Source: Cololabis saira (taxonomy: Eukaryota > Chordata > Actinopteri > Beloniformes > Belonidae). Taken from it: 64,000 bases of DNA. This document shows, piece after piece, positions 50,546-64,000 of the stretch; the first letter of the stretch is position 1, and every line of letters begins with the position of its first letter. The DNA lies in NCBI RefSeq assembly GCF_033807715.1, contig NC_084596.1, positions 32,996,879-33,060,878 of the forward strand. Direction: 5' to 3'. Made by a program: the position numbers and the translations under genes. The notes under the pieces were generated by a model. The model did not search any database. It saw nothing but the letters and a program-made list of their open reading frames with translations, and was not told the origin of the DNA.

Positions 50546-51539
50546 AGTTGCAGAGTTGCTCAAGAGAGCTGCTTGTTTCCTTTTTTTTAGGTACAATAAC
50601 GTTGCGTTTCCACAGTATTCAAATAACTGTTGACAACCGAGCACTGATCAGAGGAACTTGACTCTTTCTTAAGCTCTGAGGTGAAAGATGTCGTGCTGAC
50701 ACACAGACAAGGTTTTTGCAGAAGATACCAAAGCAAGAAGTTTGAACAATGTTCCCTGTACGAGTGAATGTGGAGCCGCCTCAGTGAAATGTGAAGCCTG
50801 AATCAGATAGTGATTTATATCAAATTTTCTGACTGACCTCTGGATTTAAAATTGACCTAATCTTCAGAGATTTCATCATTGATCTTTGTGACGCAAGTCA
50901 TGTTCATCTAATGGCAAGGCATGATTTCATAAGCTGATGCATCAGCAGCCCTGGATTTCGCAGGCCGACATACAGTATCAAGGTTCAGCATCACTGTGCA
51001 TGTCAGATGACATGTTTGTACCTCAAACGGCTTAATCGAAGCCATTATTCTACACTGACTGCTGCAATGGAAAAAAATGACTTTTTTAAAAAAAACTGCT
51101 CACACTTTTTAATATAAAATGTAAAGGTTTTTGTGTGTACTGTGTTTATGAACCAGCTCCTGAATAACCCTTGTCATGAGATGGAAGAGAATTACTCAAA
51201 TGAAACCATTAATTCTGCTGCTTAAGATATCTATATATAAGAAGAAGATTGTTTTCGGCAGTTTTCGACACAAATTTTAGTTTTAAATTTAATTAGAGCT
51301 TCATTTTATTGATTCAACCAGTTTCAACCAGTTTTTCTTTTTTTTCTTTAACCTGGAACAATAACGTGAACGTATCCCCTTTATAATTTATTGGACTTTA
51401 AAATGGGATGTATCAAGTGTACATAAATTAACATTAAATAAAGACACCCATACAAAGTCACAAAAATGCAAGTCCTTTTCGTGATGGCAGGGCGGTTGCA
51501 GAGGGAGACTGCTGCCCCCTGGCGGCGTGTGTAGGTACT

Positions 51540-51701
51540 TGTGTTGTGTGTTCCAGGCATGGATGTATTATAAAACGGTTCCAGGCGGCAGGGGGCGCTG
51601 TTGCTACGGAAACCATATATTCTGCCGGAAATAGGACGCTACATCCGGGTTACAGGAGTTCCTCCACGGTGGAAGAGGAAGGAGAGCGATAACACGCGAA
51701 A
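51540..51701 (+). promoter_or_regulatory. rpl5 promoter and 5' UTR
   Basis: Just upstream of the rpl5 ATG is a GC-rich segment with an Ets/GABP-type core CCGGAAATAG near 51625 and a pyrimidine run TTCCTCC near 51660. The latter could be the 5'-TOP start expected for a ribosomal-protein mRNA. No TATA box in the usual place. Confidence 0.45.
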
Positions 51702-54700
51702 ATGGTGAGTATTTATCAATCTATGCACGGCCATCGCGCGCTGTCCGGGTGTATAGAGATGTGTTTTGTACCAGACGAGTGAATGCGGCTGGTGGAGGGT
51801 CGGGTGGGGCCGGATGGGTGCAGATGTTTGAAGAAGTTCTGGTCTGCAGAAGCCGCTCAGCTTCCAGCGTGGCGAGTCATGGCGGACGAAGCCGCGCTCA
51901 GCCCGAGCAGTTGCAGGCTGCTAAAGTCCCTGCGTGGCTTGCTGATTAACTGTTACCCTGCTTCGTTAGGACTTGTATAATGTGTGCTGACTCCTCTCTT
52001 TCAGGGGTTCGTGAAAGTGGTGAAAAGCAAGGCCTACTTCAAAAGATATGAAGTGAAGTTCAGGAGGAGGAGAGGTAAAGACCCGCAGCGCTGCCACGCC
52101 GAGCATCCGCTTCATGTCTGCTTATAAACCACTGACTGTTGAATGTTGTTGCATTAACAGAGGGGAAGACGGACTTCTTCGCCCGGAAGCGGCTGGTGGT
52201 GCAGGACAAGAACAAGTACAACACCCCCAAATACCGCATGATCGTCCGGTTCAGCAACAGGGACATCTGCTGTCAGGTGGGAGACTAGCAGACTGAGACA
52301 CGTGGTGTGTAACGAGCAGTGTGGGGGTAGTTACTCAAAAAAGTAATCCATTACATATTACTAGTTACTTTAAAAAAAGTAACTAGTAATATATAATCCC
52401 TTACACTACTTGGTTGCTGAAAGTAACTAGTTACATTACTTTTGGATTAGTCCGCATTATCACCTGAGCTGCACCATAACTCGATTGCCAATGAACAACA
52501 TATACAGGACAGTCTCAGAAAATTAGAATGTTTGATTTTCTGTAATGCAATTACAAAAACAAAAATGTCATACATTCTGGATTCATTACAAATCAACTGA
52601 AATATTGCAAGCCTTTTTATTATTTTAATATTGCTGATCATGGCTTACAGTTTAAGATTCCCAGAATATTCACATTTTTTGAGATAGGTTATTTGAGTTC
52701 AACTGAATGTGGGCCAGTTTTCCTGCCATTCCTTGAGGCATTGAAGTCCATAAACGATGGCACGTAGCTCAGACCTGTAGCTGCTCTGGTCCTGGGTTAT
52801 CCCAACTCTGACAATCCCAAAGTTTGACAATCCCAAAGTTTGACAGAAGTGTAACTTGGAGTCTGTGTACAGACATCACCATTAACTCTTGACACTAAAT
52901 CACAATTGTCCAGGGTGTTGAACAGTTACAAAAAAACTGAAGTAATTTCCCCCCATTTCTTCTTTAAATATGCCAGTTTCACCAGAGTTACATCCTTATA
53001 CATGTGTAGGGCGTACATCTGACATGTCATGTTTGTAAAGACATGTCATGATCCAAGTATAACACAACAGCCAGGCTACAAATTTCACATGAGTGTTCGT
53101 TGGTCATTTTCTGCTTCTTGGTGATGATACAAAAGATGCTGAGCAAAATGTAGTTGGTCCTTCATTTGCACCAGCTGATGTTTATTGTTCTTTTCAAGAC
53201 GGGGCTGAGAGAAGCAAAATGCACCAAAGCAGATGTGTCGCGTCGTTCCAGATTACGAAAACTCAAATAACCTATCTCAAAAAATTAAAAACATTCTGGG
53301 AATCTTAAACTGTAAACCATAATCAGCAATATTAAAATAATAAAAGAGTTGCAATATTTCAGTTGATTTGTAATGAATCCAGAATGTATGACATTTTTGT
53401 TTTTTTAATTGCATTACAGAATATAAAGAACTTTATCACAATATTCTAATTTTCTGAGACAGTCCTGTAGTTGGAACCTTATTACTGCAGTGCCCAGATC
53501 AGCACAAATGTGTATTCGTAAAATCCCGTAGGATCACGTAAAATCACGTTAAGTCAGACAAGTATTACGCAACGCATGAAAGGCAAGTTTGATTTTTCTT
53601 TTCTGTTCTCCTGTACATGTAGCTGAAAAGCTTAACGTAACGTAATGTTTTTTAGTCTTAGAGTAACTATAATGTGATTACCCACATTACAACTGTAACG
53701 TGGTACATTACTGCGTTACTGGTGAATGTAATCTCGTTACAGTAACACGTTGCTTTGTACCGCGTTACACCCAACACTGGTAACGAGGATCTAACCCCCG
53801 TCTCTCTCCTGCTACCCAGATCGCCTATGCCAGGATCGAGGGGGACCAGATCGTGTGTGCGTCCTACTCCCACGAGCTGCCCAAGTACGGCATCAGCGTG
53901 GGCCTCACCAACTATGCGGCCGCCTACTGCACCGGGCTGCTGCTGGCCCGCAGGGTGAGTGAGGGCCCGTGACGTCACAGACTCGCTCAAGTTTCCCCCT
54001 AGGCCCACGCGATCCTCACGTGAACCCCTTGTCTTTTGCAGCTGCTGCACAAGTTTGGCATGGACCAGGTGTACGAGGGCCAGGTGGAGGTGACGGGGGA
54101 CGAGTTCAACGTGGAGAGCGTGGACGGGCAGCCGGGCGCGTTCACCTGCTACCTGGACGCAGGTCTCGCCAGGACCACCACGGGGAACAAGGTGTTTGGA
54201 GCCTTGAAAGGGGCAGTCGACGGCGGGCTGGCCATCCCTCACAGGTCAGTGTGATGCTCTCGCTTGTGTGGGATTTTCGTACTTTTCCGTTGGGTTCTGT
54301 CCACATTAAATGGCTGTTTTAAGACGAGCTGTGGAGGAATGAGGTGAGGTATCAGGAACTTCTACAGACAGATCCCTGTTCGATTAAATACTAACAGAGG
54401 TTTTTAGAGTCTTGATTTATTTGTAGCTGTCCAAATGTTTATCCTCCCCCTGGTCATGGTGCAGTCACTATAGTGTATAAAAAAAAAATCAACAGAGTAT
54501 TGATTTTTTTCAGTTCACTGCCCTCCAGCTCAACTGAATGTGGGCCAGTTTTCCTGCCATTCCTTGAGGCATTGAAGTCCATAAACGATGTCACATAGCT
54601 CAGACCGGCAGCTGCTATGGTCCCAGGTTATCCCAACTCTGACAATCCCAAAATTTGACAGAAGTGTAACTTGGAGTCGGTGTACAGACATCACCATTAA

Positions 54701-56074
54701 CTCTTGACACTAAATCACAATTGTTCAGGGTGTTGAAACAGTTACAAAAAAACTGAAGTAATTTCCCCCCATTTCTCTTTAAATATGCCAGTTTCACCAG
54801 AGTTACATCCTTATACATGTGTAGGGTGTACATCTGACCTGGTATGATCCAAGTATAACACAACAGCCAGGCTACAAATTTCACATTACATGAGTGTTCA
54901 TTGGTCATTTTCTGCTTCTTGGTGATGATACAAAAGATGCTGAGCAAAATGTAGTTGGTCCTTCATTTGCACCAGCTGATGTTTATTGTCCTTTCAAGAC
55001 GGGGCTGAGAGAAGCAAAATGCACCAAAGCAGATGTGTCGCGTCGTTCCAGATGCTGCGTTATCTGACTCAACTTGTCCCGCCTTTTCTTTTCCCTCTCT
55101 CTCTCTGTTCTAGTCTGAAACGCTTCCCCGGTTACGACCCAGAGAGCAAAGAGTTCAACGCAGAGGTGCATCGGAAACACATCATGGGCATGAACGTGGC
55201 CGACTACATGTCCTACCTGATGGAGGAGGATGAGGACGCCTACAAGAAGCAGTTCTCTCGGTTCATCAAGAACGGAGTCGCACCAGACGCGGTACGATGT
55301 TTCACCCTCAAAAACTTGATTGATCAGGTCTCACAGCGTGTAGCTGTGTTTTCATGTATATGTGATACACGTGTATTTGTCTGTGGACCAAAAGCATCCG
55401 TTTGTGTTGGGAAACCAGAATCCATACTCTTGATCGGCTGATCAGGAGTCCTGGTTGTTGTAGACAAATCACATTAGTGATCATTTAAATGCTTCTTATG
55501 ATGATAAAACTGTGCTGAGCAAAATGTAGTTGGTCCTTCATTTGCACCAGCTGATGTTTACTGTTTTTCAAGACGGGACTGAAAGAAGCAAAACAAGCAT
55601 TCTTGTCTTAAGTGAAATCCTCAACATTGGCGCTTTTAACATGTCATTTCTGTTTCCAGGTAGAAGAAATGTACAAAAAAGCACACGCCTCCATCAGAGC
55701 GAACCCTGTTCACGAGAAGAAGCCAAAGAAAGACGTCAAGAAGAAGAGGTGGGCGTCTAATTTATATATACAATATAGGCTTTTTATTTTAAGTGCTGGG
55801 GCCACATCGGTTCCTTTTTCTGCAGTGGGAGGGGGCTAAACTGCTCAGTTGATGGGAAATTCCTGCTGACATGTTTAATAGCTTCCAGTAAAACTCCTGT
55901 CCTCAGCGGACCAGCGTTTTTCTCGTCTGATGTGCTGAATGTTAATGGATTTGCCGTTTTTCTCCCGACAGGTGGAACCGCGCCAAGTTATCTTTGCAAC
56001 AGAGGAAGGACCGCGTCGCCCAGAAGAAGGCCAGCTACTTACGAGCACAAGAACAAGAGGCAGACGAGGGTTAG
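51702..56074 (+). CDS. rpl5: Ribosomal protein L5 (uL18, large subunit, 5S rRNA binding)
   Basis: RPL5 binds 5S rRNA with RPL11, joins the 60S subunit, and in stress binds MDM2 to activate p53. Exons: 51702-51704 (ATG only), 52005-52074, 52161-52276, 53820-53954, 54042-54244, 55114-55291, 55660-55748, 55972-56074. They sum to 897 bases, 298 aa; the human protein has 297. Conserved blocks run throughout: [119 protein letters not shown] and the basic tail. A start codon alone in the first exon is typical of this gene. Introns 3, 5 and 6 contain SNORD21-type genes. Poly(A) signal AATAAA at 56127-56132. Confidence 0.98.
52703..52840 (+). ncRNA. Possible H/ACA snoRNA (SNORA66-like), transposon-borne copy
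   Basis: A 5' hairpin can be drawn with lower stem TGGGC/GTCCA and upper stem TGCC/GGCA around an internal loop, followed by an H-box-like AAACGA. A second stem (CAGACC with GGTCCTG) and ACA triplets follow. The 3' boundary is blurred by a 17-base tandem duplication around CAATCCCAAAGTTTGA. Human RPL5 hosts SNORA66, which makes the idea plausible, but the 3' hairpin lower stem is weak. Confidence 0.3.
53113..53215 (+). ncRNA. snord21: Box C/D snoRNA, SNORD21-type, transposon-borne copy in rpl5 intron 3
   Basis: Terminal stem GCTTCT (53113-53118) with AGAAGC (53210-53215), box C GTGATGA, box D' CTGA, C'-like CTGATGT and box D CTGA at 53205-53208. The guide before box D, TTTTCAAGACGGG, is complementary to the 28S rRNA segment CCCGUCUUGAAA. 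Box features are intact, but the distance to the 3' splice site at 53819 is about 600 nt, far longer than usual for intronic C/D snoRNAs, so processing may be poor. Confidence 0.75.
54527..54665 (+). ncRNA. Possible H/ACA snoRNA (SNORA66-like) in rpl5 intron 5
   Basis: This is the intron 5 counterpart of 52703-52840. The 5' hairpin (TGGGC/GTCCA and TGCC/GGCA) and the H-box-like AAACGA are conserved, and CAGACC/GGTCC form a second stem. GTCA and TGAC could close the 3' hairpin, with ACA following in TTTGACAGAA. An H/ACA gene sharing an intron with a C/D gene would be unusual, so this stays tentative. Confidence 0.4.
54914..55015 (+). ncRNA. snord21: Box C/D snoRNA, SNORD21-type, rpl5 intron 5
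   Basis: Terminal stem GCTTCT (54914-54919) with AGAAGC (55010-55015). Box C GTGATGA at 54922-54928, D' CTGA, C'-like CTGATGT and box D CTGA at 55005-55008. The guide TTTCAAGACGGG pairs with 28S rRNA CCCGUCUUGAAA. Counting five bases up from box D places the 2'-O-methyl mark on the G of CCCG, in agreement with the known U21 (SNORD21) target region. The 3' end is 98 nt from the end of the intron, normal for exonucleolytic processing of a spliced intron. Confidence 0.88.
55491..55589 (+). ncRNA. snord21: Box C/D snoRNA, SNORD21-type, rpl5 intron 6
   Basis: Terminal stem GCTTCT (55491-55496) with AGAAGC (55584-55589). Box C ATGATGA at 55498-55504, D' CTGA at 55515-55518, C'-like CTGATGT from 55551 and box D CTGA at 55579-55582. 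The guide TTTTTCAAGACGGG is the same as in the other copies. The 3' end lies 70 nt before the splice acceptor, the classic spacing. Similarity to the other copies is limited to the snoRNA itself, so this is an older duplicate. Confidence 0.9.
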
Positions 56075-58245
56075 GAGTGTGGTGCAGCGGCGTCGCGCTG
56101 CAAGCATGCAACACACATCACAGACTAATAAATTTATTACAAATGCAAACTTGTGCCTCTCTCTTATTGAGTTGAATGACTGAGAAATAAATTGGGATTT
56201 TTGTCTGCTTGTGTTTTGAATTACAGCCACAACTATAATTCTTATGTAGTCTTTAATCCTTCATTTACATTTTAAATCTGACAGTTCATAAAAGATAACC
56301 AGTTAAAAGTAAGTGGTATGTCATTTGATTGTGCAAAATCATGCTGGTTTCTTCAATTAAGTAAACATTTCAATCATTTTCAAAACAGCAGCACTGATCA
56401 CAAGCGTGATAGATCTGTCTACACGTACGGTTTTGTTTACAGCATGTCAAGTTGTCAACTTCATTTCAGCAGCTGGAAGGAATCATGGGGGAAAAAATAA
56501 AACATAAGTCATGAGTTATTACATCCTAACAGTTGTTTGAAAAATAACCAGCATCATTTGTGGCACTGTGATCAAAGTAAAAAAAGAGTTACAGACACCA
56601 ACGGTTGAAACATTCACGAAACACGTAACAGTTTGTTTTTGTCAACGATAAGTGCCCAGCGTGGTGATGAACATGGATTCACAGTACGACTTCAGCGGAA
56701 TATGGATTCACCTCCGAGCAATTACCTGCTCCAGTTAATTTTACAGACTGATGAAGAGCTGTTGTCCATAAGACTTGAAAGGTGTCTAGATATTTGATGA
56801 GGAACGATGGCAGGCGTGTGACCAAACTGTTACGCTACATTCCTGTTTCACATCACCAAACTTGTTGGAGTAAGAGTCTATGAAAGCACAATCAGGCAGC
56901 ATTAGTTCAAGTATCTCCTGAACGTTGTGTAGATTTTGTCTGACTTCTGCAAACTCCTGGACCGCAGTTACATTTTCCTCCTTTCCAAAACTGCACATCT
57001 TTCCTTCACCTCATGAATATTGATTTAAGATAATTATCTTGTTTTTGACGGTATGTTGATTCGCTTCATGGTTTGAATGTTTTGTTAAACTCTTTCTTGG
57101 CAAAGTTTTTATTGAATGTTTCATTATTCTGAACTAGTCTCATCTATTTGTCCTGTTGATCAATACTACAGCACTACTACTGACAAGCATAGCTGTTATG
57201 GGAAGCAAATGTCCTTTTTTGCACCAGCGTCTGTGCCCACTGTCGTTTAAAGAAAGAAAAAAAATAGAGACAATAGTGCAGTTGGTTTTGGTCCACTCAA
57301 TGGATTTGTTAGAACGATACCTGTTAAGGTGCAGCTCAACATGTTTGTTTTTTCCCCATTCTTCATAGGAGCCTGAACATAATTAGACATGGCGTATTCA
57401 TTTACACTTAAAGTTGGAACTTGGTCACATTTGATACCTGATTTGTCTGATTGGAATAAAGTAAATGATAACCTTCTGCAGCGCATGTCAACATGACAGC
57501 AGCAGAAGCAGCCGCGTCTGCAGAGTCCACACTAGTGCATTTTCATTTCAAACACCTGGCAGTCACGCTACTCTGGGCACTTTGACCCTGAACGCGGAAA
57601 AATGTTTGATCTGCGGATCCCGGTGCGGTTTGTAAACTGGGCCTTCACAAATCCTGACCCGGTCACATCACGAGCCGATTCACATCATGATTGTTCTGGC
57701 TCACTGGACATCCTTCCCAGACTTACTGAACTTATACCATGTGACCACCATCAGATGATAACACAGACATGCCTCAATGACGGCATAAACCGAGCAGGAA
57801 CTGCTGCTGTAATGTGGTCAGAGTCTGCACTCGGCTGTGTAATGTGCATTACTGATGGTGTAATGTGGATGAAGGTCAGTTTTGTTTCTAAAAAAGGTGT
57901 TCTTGAAGGATTACGGACTAGCGTGGAGTTATTTAGACGGACAGCAAAACGTTGTGTGTGGTTTCCTGATGTCTGGTGAACGATGTAATACAGCACAATG
58001 TGTTTGAGTGATTAGTTTAACATCTGCCCGCTTGGCAACATGCAATCATTAGGTTAGTCTTATGAAAGTAGTCACATCTTCTAAAATTGTTAAAGAGGAG
58101 GTAGGTCCACCACTCTGACCTTTCGTAAATGTTAGAAGTTGATAAAAATGACTTCATTGAATATACTTCTCATAAATCACAGCATCTTTCCCACTCAGCT
58201 CTGCTTGAACTGACTGGCGACCCCAGAAAGGAAACCCTCTGCTTG
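56075..58245. other. rpl5 / dipk1a convergent intergenic region
   Basis: After the rpl5 poly(A) signal at 56127 there is about 2.1 kb without a recognised exon or clear repeat. The part close to 58245 is expected to be the dipk1a 3' UTR on the minus strand. Short ORFs here have no recognisable similarity. Confidence 0.5.

Positions 58246-64000
<5,755 letters not shown>

Larger units (their letters stand above)
42000..51600. other. Long gene-poor interval between gfi1 and rpl5
   Basis: No recognisable protein exon was found in either strand over about 9.6 kb, apart from LINE remnants. The interval holds one LINE 3' end, two MITEs, one SINE-like repeat, three dinucleotide microsatellites and otherwise unique AT-rich sequence. 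The part next to gfi1 is its upstream region and may hold regulatory elements, but none can be named from sequence alone. Confidence 0.5.
52503..53469. mobile_element. Fold-back DNA transposon that carries a copy of rpl5 intron 5 sequence
   Basis: The inverted arms of about 200 bases, 52503-52701 and 53263-53469, start TACAGGACAGTCTCAGAAAA at each end and match closely to the inner block GAGATAGGTTATTTGAGTT. Between them, about 52702-53257 matches 54527-55053 of rpl5 intron 5 almost base for base, including a SNORD21-type gene. The match stops at the inner edges of the arms on both sides. The whole lies inside the hAT element at 52317-53779. Confidence 0.85.
52317..53779. mobile_element. hAT-like element in rpl5 intron 3 with perfect 8-bp target duplication
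   Basis: GTAACGAG occurs at 52309-52316 and again at 53780-53787. The element begins CAGTGTGGGGGTAG and ends TTACACCCAACACTG, and both terminal regions are rich in repeated GTAAC/GTTAC motifs. Its 1463 bases include a second, nested transposon at 52503-53469. No transposase frame remains. It ends only 40 bases before the exon at 53820. Confidence 0.9.

Noticed and set aside
53093..53308. Small frames over the snoRNA copies (71 and 151 codons at 53093 and 54986)
   Set aside because: They cover SNORD21-type sequence and intron; the second only runs into a true rpl5 exon.

Overview
This window is nuclear DNA from a teleost fish, probably a percomorph. The genes are intron-rich with GT/AG junctions, and the introns carry typical fish mobile DNA: LINEs, hAT and Harbinger elements, MITEs and long GT/TA/AC microsatellites. 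The gene set cdc7, glmn, rpap2, gfi1, rpl5, dipk1a matches the vertebrate block found at human 1p22. I joined exons by hand, checking reading phase at every junction. Summed coding lengths are multiples of three and come close to the known family lengths: glmn about 600 aa, rpap2 652, gfi1 398, rpl5 298, and dipk1a about 411 without its first exon.

Layout. 1-6440: 3' part of cdc7 (+), with a reverse-transcriptase-bearing LINE in one intron. 6944-20440: glmn (-), tail-to-tail with cdc7. 20652-38877: rpap2 (+), head-to-head with glmn across about 0.3 kb that holds a palindromic MITE. A HIPK-like protein kinase gene (-; 25643-27897) lies antisense inside rpap2 intron 7. 39770-41979: gfi1 (-), convergent with rpap2. 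42-51.6 kb: long interval with no recognised gene, where evi5 sits in human. 51702-56074: rpl5 (+), hosting box C/D snoRNAs of the SNORD21 type in introns 3, 5 and 6. 58246-60482 onward: dipk1a (-), whose first exon was not found.

Most unusual observation. Inside rpl5 intron 3 sits a hAT element with a perfect 8-bp target duplication. Nested in it is a fold-back transposon with inverted repeats of about 200 bp. Its centre is a copy of about 550 bp of rpl5 intron 5, including the SNORD21-type gene and a possible H/ACA gene. Both edges of the copied segment coincide with the inner ends of the inverted repeats, so it reads as transposon capture of a host snoRNA segment. Copies in introns 5 and 6 lie 98 and 70 nt from the 3' splice site, as usual for vertebrate C/D snoRNAs; the captured copy lies about 600 nt away.

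Functions. The genes are not a pathway cluster. They cover S-phase kinase activity (cdc7), cullin-ligase regulation (glmn), RNA polymerase II CTD phosphatase activity (rpap2), zinc-finger repression (gfi1), the large ribosomal subunit and rRNA methylation guides (rpl5 with its snoRNAs), and an ER kinase-like protein (dipk1a).
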